Position numbers and translations under genes: made by a program. Below, piece by piece: positions 53,019 through 60,409 of a DNA stretch of 64,000 nucleotides. The notes under the pieces were generated by a model. It did no database searches and had not been told where the DNA came from. It saw only the letters and a list, made by a program, of their open reading frames with translations. Each line of letters begins with the position of its first letter. The first letter of the stretch is position 1. Source of the stretch: Denitrobacterium detoxificans (lineage in GTDB: Bacteria; Actinomycetota; Coriobacteriia; Coriobacteriales; Eggerthellaceae); NCBI RefSeq assembly GCF_001643775.1, contig NZ_CP011402.1:1458432-1522431 (forward strand), read 5' to 3'.

Positions 53019-53930
53019 GTGAAACTTCTCGTACTGAATAACCTATCTTCTGGATACGGCGGCGATCTCATTTACGACTTCGCGCGGTCGTTCGCCAAAA
53101 CAGGCGATGAAGTTTGCATTCGCTGCGTCGACGCCGATTCGTCGTTCGAGGAAGCGCTGGCCGACGCGTCCGATTTCGATGCCGTGGTCGCCTCGGGCGG
53201 CGACGGCACGCATGCCGCCGTTTGCTATCTGCTGCGCAACACGGGCACGCCCATCCTGCCCTTCCCCGCCGGCACCGCCAACCTGCTCTGCATGAACGTT
53301 ATGTCGCCCATCGAGCCGTTTGCGCTGGCACAGTTGGTGCGCGAAGGCGAGTGCCTTGATTTCGACCTGGGCGAGATCGTCACGAGCGAGGGCAGCCACG
53401 GCTTCTCGATGATGGCGGGCTGCGGCTACGACGCCACCATGATGGCCGACGCGCGTCGCGACAAGAAGCGCTGGGGGCCCGCCGCCTACTTCAAGGCCGC
53501 ATTCCAAAACCCAAACCCCCAGGTGGCGCATTTGAAGGTCACCGTCGACGGCGTCACGCACGAACACGAAGGCGTGGGCGTCATGCTGGTGAACTTCAGC
53601 AAGATTCAGTTCGACATCTCCATTACGCCGCGCAACCTGCCCAACGACGGGGCGCTCGACGTGCTGGTGCTCACCACGCAAACGGCTTGGGACCTGCTGC
53701 CCACCGCGCTGGGCGCCGCATTCGACCACTCGGGCGGCACGCTGGAAGCGAGCAATGCGCTCGTGTACTACCGAGGCCGCGACATCCGCGTGGAATCCGA
53801 CCCAGAACTGCTGGTTCAGTACGACGGCGAGCCGCTGGAAGCGCACACGCCCTTCACCGCGCGCGTGCTGCCCGCCGCCTGCAAGATCATCGTCTCCGAC
53901 GACGGCTACAAGCTGTTCACCGCGCAATAG
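53019..53930 (+). CDS. Diacylglycerol kinase-family lipid kinase (GTG start)
   Basis: A 303-residue protein with the DAGK catalytic pattern: AVVASGGDGTHAAVCYLLRN (GGDGT), LPFPAGTANLLCMN and HGFSMMAGCGYDATM. It probably phosphorylates a membrane lipid or a related long-chain base. AGAAGGGG lies before the GTG at 53019. It stands alone on the plus strand, divergent from rnd, and is followed by two inverted-repeat elements. Confidence 0.88.
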   Translation: MKLLVLNNLSSGYGGDLIYDFARSFAKTGDEVCIRCVDADSSFEEALADASDFDAVVASGGDGTHAAVCYLLRNTGTPILPFPAGTANLLCMNVMSPIEPFALAQLVREGECLDFDLGEIVTSEGSHGFSMMAGCGYDATMMADARRDKKRWGPAAYFKAAFQNPNPQVAHLKVTVDGVTHEHEGVGVMLVNFSKIQFDISITPRNLPNDGALDVLVLTTQTAWDLLPTALGAAFDHSGGTLEASNALVYYRGRDIRVESDPELLVQYDGEPLEAHTPFTARVLPAACKIIVSDDGYKLFTAQ

Positions 53931-54007
53931 GGCGCCTTCCCGAGCGCGCGTTGGCGCGATCGAATGCTCGCCGAGGTGACCAAATGCGCGAAAACCAGCG
54001 AGAAACA
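53931..54007. other. Short spacer after the lipid kinase gene
   Basis: No gene or clear terminator is seen between the stop at 53930 and element B. Together with elements B and C and the terC terminator, it makes up the 750-base convergent gap before terC. Confidence 0.5.
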
Positions 54008-54228
54008 TGCCGTTTGGCAAAAATCGCGCGCTCAATGTAAAAAATTCGCGTTTCTGAACATCTTTTCAGCCGCCGGACGCAGGAGCGAAAAACCCCACCT
54101 GGGCAAACAGTGACCCACAGCATTGAATTCGTCCGTCACAACGCCAAAATGAGGGCATTCTGCCCCGTTCCGTGTTCAGAACGACGAATTATTTACATCA
54201 GAAGGTCTACTTTTGCCAAAGGCAGCCT
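54008..54228. repeat. Dispersed inverted-repeat element, copy B
   Basis: The outer arms are TTTGGCAAAA (54013-54022) and TTTTGCCAAA (54211-54220). The middle arms are AATGTAAAAAATTCG (54034-54048) and CGAATTATTTACAT. The inner arms are TTCTGAACA and TGTTCAGAA. The arms are imperfect complements over about 50 bases, around a 110-base centre. It is adjacent to and in the same orientation as copy C. The inner arms differ from those of C but stay paired. Confidence 0.72.
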
Positions 54229-54253
54229 ATTCGCACGCGTCGATGTGGGAGAA

Positions 54254-54476
54254 ATGCCCCGTTTGGCAAAATCGGGAGGCTAAATGTAAAAAATTCGTCG
54301 CCGTACAGGTAGTAATGGCAACGAATGTCGCCCAGACAGACGCATGGGCATGGGAACGTGAATCAACATGAACGTTTTCCCAGGTCGAGAAATCTGACAT
54401 AACGGCTTGCAATCCGAGCAACCTGTACAGCGACGATTTTTTTACATTGAAGGGGCCGTTTTTGCCAAAGGCAGCC
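54254..54476. repeat. Dispersed inverted-repeat element, copy C
   Basis: It has the same layout as copy B. The outer arms are TTTGGCAAAA (54262-54271) and TTTTGCCAAAG (to 54470). The middle arms are AATGTAAAAAATTCGTCG and CGACGATTTTTTTACATT. The inner arms are CCGTACAGGT (54301-54310) and ACCTGTACAG (54421-54430). The inner arms are unlike those of B, yet complementary to each other. Confidence 0.72.
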
Positions 54477-54565
54477 TAATCCCACTCACCACACGCAAGC
54501 GAGGCTACGCCATGTAGGCCCACATATACCCCATGCCAACGAGGCTGCCGTTACGCGTCCGCATG

Positions 54566-54602
54566 CAAAAAGGCGTCCCGCAGCATTGCTGCGGGACGCC
54601 TT
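54566..54602 (-). terminator. Terminator of the terC gene
   Basis: AAGGCGTCCCGCAGCA pairs perfectly with TGCTGCGGGACGCCTT around a short loop. On the minus strand it is followed by TTTTTGC. Confidence 0.9.
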
Positions 54603-54679
54603 AGAAACAACGGCGCTCAGACGCGCGTCATGCACATACTTGCACGCCAGCGCTAGCACGCGAGCGCTGGCGCTCGCTG

Positions 54680-55543
54680 TTATGCCTCGATTTCGCCCTT
54701 CTCGATGAGCTCCTGACGCATCTCCTCGCGGCCGCGCTCGATCTCGCGCTCGCGATGGAACGCTGCGGCGCGCTTGTTGTACGTCATCTGGATGATTTCC
54801 ATCACCAGGCTGAAGATCATGGCGAAGTACACGAGCACCTTTTCCAGCGACATGCCCAGCGCCTCGATCTCGACGCCCGTATGCAGGCCAAAGCCATCGA
54901 GCGTGAGCAACACGCCAATGGACAGGATGAACACCAGCGCCAGGATGGTGATCTCGGCATGCTTGTTGATGAAGTCGCTTACCTGGTCGATGAACACCAT
55001 CATGAGCAGGATGGCGGAGATCACGGCGATGATCATGATGATCAGGTGCTCGGCCATGCCCACGGCGGTGATCACGGAGTCGATGGAGAACACGATGTCC
55101 ATGACCATGATGGTGCCCACGGCCTGACCCAGACCAATCTGGTGCGCCTTCTTGTCGGCATCGTCGCCATGCTTGGCGCGCAGCTCCTCCAGGGCCAGCA
55201 TGCTACGCAGCTCGCTGGCGCCCTTGTAGATGAGGTAGATGCCGCCAGCAGCCAGCAGCATGTCGCGCACCGAGAACCCATGCGAGTAGAAGCCCAGGTC
55301 CACGGTGAAGACGGGCTGCATCATGTGAATGAGCCACGACGCGAAGCACAGGAAGATGACGCGCATGATCATGGCGCCCGCCAGGCCCAGCTTGCGGCCG
55401 ATGTGCTGCTTGCTTTCGGGCAGGCGGTTCGTGGTGAGGGCGATGAACGCAATGTTGTCCACGCCCAGGACGATTTCCAGGAATACCAGAGTCAGCAGGC
55501 TGATCCAGGCTTCCGCGGTAAGGAAAATCGAAAAGTCAATCAT
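54680..55543 (-). CDS. TerC-family membrane protein
   Basis: A 287-residue membrane protein with seven or more helices. The conserved acidic signatures are present: LEIVLGVDNIAFIAL near the start and MDIVFSIDSVITAVG in the middle. TerC/Alx proteins are linked to tellurite resistance and to metal (manganese) export coupled to secretion. The C-terminus is a highly charged helix (REREIERGREEMRQELIEKG). It lies 28 bases downstream of fumB on the same strand and could be part of that transcript. Confidence 0.9.
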   Translation of the reverse strand: MIDFSIFLTAEAWISLLTLVFLEIVLGVDNIAFIALTTNRLPESKQHIGRKLGLAGAMIMRVIFLCFASWLIHMMQPVFTVDLGFYSHGFSVRDMLLAAGGIYLIYKGASELRSMLALEELRAKHGDDADKKAHQIGLGQAVGTIMVMDIVFSIDSVITAVGMAEHLIIMIIAVISAILLMMVFIDQVSDFINKHAEITILALVFILSIGVLLTLDGFGLHTGVEIEALGMSLEKVLVYFAMIFSLVMEIIQMTYNKRAAAFHREREIERGREEMRQELIEKGEIEA

Positions 55544-55570
55544 GTGATGGTGCTCCTTGGGTAAAACGTT

Positions 55571-56131
55571 CTATTGGCCAACGCGGTAGCGCGCGGGGCC
55601 GTCTTCATACAGGTTCCCGCCATGCGCGTCGATGGCCACGATGCACGGGTAGTCTTCCACGACCAGGCGACGAATGGCCTCGGGGCCCAGGTCGTCGTAC
55701 GCCACGACCTCGCACTCCTTCACCGAGGAGGCAATGAGCGCAGCGGCGCCACCCACGGCGGCGAAGTATACCACGCCGTGCTCCACCATGGCATCGATGA
55801 CATCCTGGCTGCGTGGGCCCTTGCCCACCATGCCAGCCAGGCCCGCCTGCTCGATCATCTGCGGCGTGAAGGCATCCATGCGCCCGCTCGTGGTGGGGCC
55901 GCAGCTGCCGATGACGTGCCCGGGCTTGGCAGGCGTGGGGCCTGCATAGTAGATGACCTGGCCCTGCAGGTCGACGGGCAGCTCCTCGCCCGCGTCGAGC
56001 GCAGCAGTCATGCGCGCGTGCGCGGCATCGCGACCGGTGAAGATGGTTCCCGAAATGGAGACCATGTCGCCGCAACGCAGCGAACGCGCCACTTCGGGGT
56101 CGAGAGGGGTGGTAATGCGCTTGATATCCAT
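55571..56131 (-). CDS. Class I fumarate hydratase, beta (C-terminal) subunit
   Basis: A 186-residue subunit matching the C-terminal domain of [4Fe-4S] fumarases and L-tartrate dehydratases: GDMVSISGTIFTGRDAAHAR, VIGSCGPTTSGRMDAFTP, MVGKGPRSQDVIDAM and VAIDAHGGNLYED. It starts nine bases after the alpha subunit. Together they interconvert fumarate and malate, probably in anaerobic succinate formation. A tartrate dehydratase activity cannot be excluded by sequence. Confidence 0.9.
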   Translation of the reverse strand: MDIKRITTPLDPEVARSLRCGDMVSISGTIFTGRDAAHARMTAALDAGEELPVDLQGQVIYYAGPTPAKPGHVIGSCGPTTSGRMDAFTPQMIEQAGLAGMVGKGPRSQDVIDAMVEHGVVYFAAVGGAAALIASSVKECEVVAYDDLGPEAIRRLVVEDYPCIVAIDAHGGNLYEDGPARYRVGQ

Positions 56132-56140
56132 GGTTCCCCC

Positions 56141-56986
56141 TTACAGTACGACGCTCTTGTGGCGTGCAGCATGGCAGTTCAGCGTAACGCCCACGGGCAT
56201 GGTGGCGATGTGCGTGGGGTACGTCTCGATGTGCACGGCCAACGCCGTAACGCGGCCGCCAAAGCCCTGCGGGCCAATGCCCGAACGATTAATGGCTTCC
56301 AGCAACTCAGCCTCGAGCTGGGCATAGCGTGCATCGGGATTGGGCGCGCCCACCTTGCGGCGCAGCGCCTCCTTGGAAAGCATGAGCGCCTTGTCGGCGT
56401 TGCCGCCAATGCCCACGCCCACGATCGTCGGCGGGCAGGGATTGCCGCCCGCTTCCACCACCGCACGCAGCACGGCATCCTTCACGCCCTGCAGACCCTG
56501 GGCCGGCTTCAACATGAACAGGCGGCTCATGTTCTCGCTGCCCGCGCCCTTCGGCATGATGGTGAGCGTAACCGCATCGCCGGGCACCAGGCGCGTGTAC
56601 ACAATGCCAGGCGTGTTGTCGCCCGCATTCACGCGGTTCAGCACCGGGTCGACCACCGTGGACTTGCGCAGGTAGCCTTCGGTATAGCCCTTCGCGATGC
56701 CGGCGTTAATAGCCTCCTCGAAATCGCCGCCCACGATGTGCGCTTCCTGCCCTACCTCGGCAAACACGATGACCATGCCCGTGTCTTGGCACATGGGCAC
56801 GCCGTCTTCGCGGGCGATGCGCGCATTGCGGCAGATCTTCTGCATGGCCCAGCGACCAAACTCGCTCTCCTCGCGCTCGGCCGCGGCGTTGATGGCCTCC
56901 TCGGCGTCGCGCGGCAGGTCGCACGCAGCCTCCATGCACAGCCGTGCCACTTCCTGGGTAATGGTGGCAGTTGAGATATCTCTCAT
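56141..56986 (-). CDS. Class I fumarate hydratase, alpha (N-terminal) subunit
   Basis: A 281-residue subunit carrying the iron-sulfur cluster site. MCQDTGMVIVFAEVG holds one cluster cysteine and GGNPCPPTIVGVGIGG another. The intervening YLRKSTVVDPVLNRVNAGDN and NMSRLFMLKPAQG segments fit the family. It lies upstream of the beta subunit in the same operon. The cluster makes it oxygen-sensitive, which agrees with an anaerobic host. Confidence 0.9.
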   Translation of the reverse strand: MRDISTATITQEVARLCMEAACDLPRDAEEAINAAAEREESEFGRWAMQKICRNARIAREDGVPMCQDTGMVIVFAEVGQEAHIVGGDFEEAINAGIAKGYTEGYLRKSTVVDPVLNRVNAGDNTPGIVYTRLVPGDAVTLTIMPKGAGSENMSRLFMLKPAQGLQGVKDAVLRAVVEAGGNPCPPTIVGVGIGGNADKALMLSKEALRRKVGAPNPDARYAQLEAELLEAINRSGIGPQGFGGRVTALAVHIETYPTHIATMPVGVTLNCHAARHKSVVL

Positions 56987-57047
56987 GCTTCCCGGATCCT
57001 TCCCGTTTGTTCTCTTGAAGGACAGTGTAGCGCCCCCGGGCCTGCCG

Positions 57048-57077
57048 TTGGGAAACCTCCAGACCGAATGCTATAAT
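57048..57077 (+). promoter_or_regulatory. Promoter of the envelope protein gene at 57107
   Basis: A TTGGGA -35 (57048-57053) and a perfect TATAAT -10 (57072-57077) are spaced by 18 bases. The start codon lies 29 bases downstream. Confidence 0.7.
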
Positions 57078-57106
57078 CTTCCCCTGTTATACGCTAAGGA
57101 GCATCT

Positions 57107-57901
57107 ATGTTGGAAATCCCCCAGTTCCTTCGCCCGAAGGACACGAGCGCGCATACCGTAGAATCTTCCGGGCCCGTGCGCTACTACGACGGCAGCGCCC
57201 TGTCGCGCCCGCTCGACCTGCCGAAACGCTATTTCTATCTGCTGGGGGCAATCGCCCTCGCCGCGCTGGTCATTGGCGTTTCCTGGGGAATCAACTGCTA
57301 CGCCAACGTGGTATACGGCAGCCAAGACGAACAAGACGCCGTGAACGAGATGCTCACCCGCGGCGAAACCGTGCAATCCCCCGCGCTCATCAATCTCGTG
57401 GGCCTCGACGCGCAGGGCATCATCGACACGCAGGCGCAGCAAGGCCAAACGGTCATCGACATCTCGTCGGTTTCGAAGAACACCGAACACATCAACGTCA
57501 TCAAGCTGCCTTCCGACGTTACCGCAGTTGACGCGCTGGCGTACTACAGCAAGGGAATCGCCAATCTGTCGGCTTCAGAAGCCGTGAAGCTGCTCACGGG
57601 CAGCTGGCGCCTGGAGCAGCAAAACGCCGGCAATACCGACCTGCACCTTACCTACGCCGACTTCACCTCGGGCACGGTTGACGCTGCCGTTACCAACGCC
57701 ATGGCCGACCAGGGCTTCGATTCCGCATCCGTCACCGATTCGGGCGTCGACTCGAACGGCAACACGTACCAGAAGGGCACCATCGAAGTCGACGGCGCCA
57801 CCTACACCTGGACGGTAAGCGCCTGCGCCCTTTCCGAGGTGTACGACAACTCGGGTCTGCCCAGCACCGCGCAATACGTGGGCGTACGCCTAGCCGCGTA
57901 A
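57107..57901 (+). CDS. Single-pass membrane protein of unknown function
   Basis: A 264-residue protein. A cytoplasmic N-terminus of about 45 residues contains LPKRYFYLLGAIALAALVIG, the membrane helix. The remaining 200 residues are extracytoplasmic and beta-rich, with a low charge and many Asp, Ser and Thr. I recognise no enzyme motif. CTAAGGAG precedes the ATG, with a good promoter upstream and a strong terminator downstream, so it is a monocistronic gene. The topology suggests an envelope or sensing role. Confidence 0.65.
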   Translation: MLEIPQFLRPKDTSAHTVESSGPVRYYDGSALSRPLDLPKRYFYLLGAIALAALVIGVSWGINCYANVVYGSQDEQDAVNEMLTRGETVQSPALINLVGLDAQGIIDTQAQQGQTVIDISSVSKNTEHINVIKLPSDVTAVDALAYYSKGIANLSASEAVKLLTGSWRLEQQNAGNTDLHLTYADFTSGTVDAAVTNAMADQGFDSASVTDSGVDSNGNTYQKGTIEVDGATYTWTVSACALSEVYDNSGLPSTAQYVGVRLAA

Positions 57902-57953
57902 GCCGCCAAGCCAACGGCGTAAACCGCCGGCAACCCCACCACCAAGACGCATG

Positions 57954-57985
57954 CGCGCCCGCCCCAACACGGCGGGCGCGTTTTT
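57954..57985 (+). terminator. Terminator of the envelope protein gene
   Basis: CGCGCCCGCC and GGCGGGCGCG pair perfectly around a seven-base loop and are followed by TTTTT. Confidence 0.92.
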
Positions 57986-58302
57986 CGCGAGTACAAGGTG
58001 AACAAGCGCGGCTGAATCGCACGTCCATCGCGGTTATGAACGCGCCGGAATGCGAGATAGGCAGAGGGAACGAGTAGACATACGATCCCATTATCGAGTC
58101 GCACATACGCCGCATTCGCCAGCGCTAACGCCCAGAACATGCAGTAGCCACTTAGCGGGCTCCAAGTAACCGCATCCGTTAATGGCAAATGAGAGCGCTC
58201 AAACAGATGGCCCTCATGGCGGTATCGCCAATCGCCCGCATCAACCGGAAGCAACCGCGCCGGTTCAAGCGCCCCATGACAGGGCTGCAAAAGCATCTCG
58301 AA
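57986..58302. other. Intergenic stretch without a supported gene
   Basis: A minus-strand frame crosses this region but runs over the neighbouring terminator and into the coding part of the previous gene, without a ribosome site. I see no gene that can be supported. It may be decayed sequence linked to element D. Confidence 0.45.
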
Positions 58303-58528
58303 CGCCAAAATGGGCAAATCCGGGGCCCGAAAATGCAAAAATGTAACCGTTTACACGTTATTCCCCACCCCGCGGCAAGCTCAGCATTTCGCGAACTGGG
58401 GAAACGCAATTAAACGCAGCCCCGAACGAGCAAAAGACACCCCAAAACCCGTCGAGAACGCGATTCCAGCGTGTAATCGGCGACATTTTTTACAATCGAA
58501 CGCCTAAATCTGCCCGTTTTGCAATTTG
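58303..58528. repeat. Dispersed inverted-repeat element, copy D
   Basis: The left arm has AAAATGGGCAAATC (58307-58320) and ATGTAACCGTTTACACG (58341-58357). The right arm has CGTGTAATCGGCGACATT (from 58470) and CTGCCCGTTTTGCA. The left inner arm equals the reversed right arm of copy A over more than 20 bases. The centre contains CGAACTGGGGAAAC, also seen at 47395. It lies between two convergent genes. Confidence 0.7.
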
Positions 58529-58598
58529 CCCCCGCAATGCGATGCAAAGCGAGGGCGTCAGGCCAAAAAAGAAGCGATCAAACGCACGAACCGCGGCG

Positions 58599-59939
58599 CT
58601 ACGAATTGGAAGACGAGCTCGTAGATTGCGCCGACAAATCGCTGGAATCCGAAGACGAACTCGAGGAGGTGCCGCTCGCAGAACTGCTCGAGGTATCGGA
58701 ACCCGCTGAAGCGCTATCCGACGAACTCGTAGTCGAACCCGAAGTCGAAGCGGAATCGCTGCTCGAGGCGCTGTCAGACGAGCTGGTAGACCCACTCGAC
58801 GTATCAGACCCGCTGGCAGACGAGCTCGACTCCTGCGAACTGGAACTCTGCGCCTGCTGATTGGTTGCTGTGTTGGAGGAGTCGGCCTCGGTGTCAGACT
58901 GCGTGCTCTTCTCGGTCGATTCCTTTGCCTCGTCCTTGGACTGCTGCGTCTCGGTGGACGCCGGGGCAGAGGTGGAAGCGGCGTCGTTCGCGCTAGTCTG
59001 CGCAGTGGTCGTGCTCGGCGACGACAGCACCTCGGTGCTCCCCCAGCCCTGGCCACCAGTAACCAACGTCACCAGGCCCGCGGTAATGGCAATGGCGACA
59101 AGCGCGGCCACAACCGAAACCACGATCGCCCAGCGCTGAACCTGCGACTTACGCGCGCGATTGCTACGCGCCTTGATGAGCGAGTTGCGCGCCGATGCAG
59201 AACGACGGGCGGAAGCATGCGCACCATCGCTCGAAGCGGTAGAGCGTTGCGCGTAGCCCACAGCATCGGAGGACGCGTGCGAAGAACCATACGTGCTCGT
59301 TCCGGCAGCAACGGCCGCATTTGCGCCCTCGGCAGGTAGAACCGACGTCGCACCCTGAGCGAACGTAGAACGCATGGAGGCGTCGGCCTCCGAAAACGTC
59401 GCACTATCGGGCGGTAGCATCGACGTCGCGCCATCAGCAGATAGAACGCTCGTTGCAGCATCGGCTCTCAACGCGCTTGCCTCGGAAGCGTGTGCGCCAT
59501 AGCGCGCCTCGCCTGCGGGGACGGCCATAACCGTGGCAGCGCCCGCAGCGGCGGGAATCACGGACGTCGCGCCAGCAGCGCCAGCCGCACCCGATGCGCC
59601 GCCAATATGCGCCGCATTATCCCGCGATAGCGGAGAGGGTGCCGCTTGCCCCACCAAATCCGACGGCGACTTGGCGGCATTGCCGTTCGCATCGCCATCC
59701 GAATCGTCGTTCGAACGAATCTTGTCGGCCGACTTCAGCATGATGTTCTTGTACACCTGGGCGGTAACCGTGGCCACGATCGAGCCTACGGCCGTACCAA
59801 GCAACGAGCCCGCAATACCAATCTGCGACGACAGCAAAAGCGACGTCACCGCCGCGAGCGCCGTAGCGATCACCTGGGCAAGAGATAGGTTTTCGAACAA
59901 CGAGCCTTTCTTTTTCGCAGCAACAGCCGTTTCGGTCAT
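58599..59939 (-). CDS. Membrane protein with a long Ser-rich extracytoplasmic tail
   Basis: A 446-residue protein. An N-terminal membrane region (QVIATALAAVTSLLLSSQIG and following) is followed by an Ala/Ser-rich low-complexity linker of about 180 residues. A second helix (WAIVVSVVAALVAIAITAG) follows near residue 265. The last 150 residues are almost pure Ser, Thr, Ala and Asp. The tail resembles glycosylated stalks of surface proteins. GAAGGAG precedes the ATG at 59939; the frame's earlier GTG is less well placed. No enzymatic motif is seen. The function is unknown. Confidence 0.7.
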   Translation of the reverse strand: MTETAVAAKKKGSLFENLSLAQVIATALAAVTSLLLSSQIGIAGSLLGTAVGSIVATVTAQVYKNIMLKSADKIRSNDDSDGDANGNAAKSPSDLVGQAAPSPLSRDNAAHIGGASGAAGAAGATSVIPAAAGAATVMAVPAGEARYGAHASEASALRADAATSVLSADGATSMLPPDSATFSEADASMRSTFAQGATSVLPAEGANAAVAAGTSTYGSSHASSDAVGYAQRSTASSDGAHASARRSASARNSLIKARSNRARKSQVQRWAIVVSVVAALVAIAITAGLVTLVTGGQGWGSTEVLSSPSTTTAQTSANDAASTSAPASTETQQSKDEAKESTEKSTQSDTEADSSNTATNQQAQSSSSQESSSSASGSDTSSGSTSSSDSASSSDSASTSGSTTSSSDSASAGSDTSSSSASGTSSSSSSDSSDLSAQSTSSSSNS

Positions 59940-59995
59940 ATACACTCCTTCGTTTTGCTCGCCCTCTACGCTAGGAGGGAAATCTGAAGAAAGCG

Positions 59996-60409
59996 TTAAA
60001 AGCCGCAGCGGTTTGTCGATTCGTTACGAAATAGGCGCAGAAGCCCAACAAGGCATACAAGCATTGGAGTACGCCAAAGAAGAACTGCGATAGTCGCAAG
60101 AGAAGCAGCCGTAAGAAACCCCAGGCACGATAAAGCCACCGCCAAGAGCCACGAAACGTAAGCGCTCGCAGCCAACAGTGTCGCAGCTCACAGGGCGGAA
60201 ACGAAAGCACGGAACGTGCACGCAACAAAAAGCGCCGCAGCCCACACGGGCCACGGCGCAACAATCGCACTATACGACGCAACAACAGGCGCATTTCCAC
60301 TCAACGCCCAGGCCGGCAAAGAAAGGGCCCGCTTGATGCATACGGGCCACCCGATGCACGTTCCACCATCGTCCAAGCCAGCGAAAAAGCCCCGTACTAG
60401 AAGCCCCAC
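59996..60409 (-). pseudogene. Probable small membrane-protein gene with an in-frame TGA
   Basis: One frame encodes hydrophobic helices on both sides of a TGA at 60188-60190. Before it comes NAPVVASYSAIVAPWPVWAA, continuing to RAFVSAL. After it come AATLLAASAYVSWLLAVALS, GFLTAASLATIAVLLW and MLVCLVGLLRLFRNE. The frame starts at a GTG inside the end of the murB fusion gene, overlapping it. The shared frame suggests a four-helix protein ended early by a nonsense mutation. Chance hydrophobicity of GC-rich antisense sequence is the alternative. Apart from this, the gap at 59940-60396 holds nothing clear. Confidence 0.35.

Noticed and set aside
57802-58338. Minus-strand frame of 178 codons downstream of the envelope protein
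   Set aside because: It crosses a strong terminator, enters the preceding gene and overlaps element D, with no ribosome site or domain.
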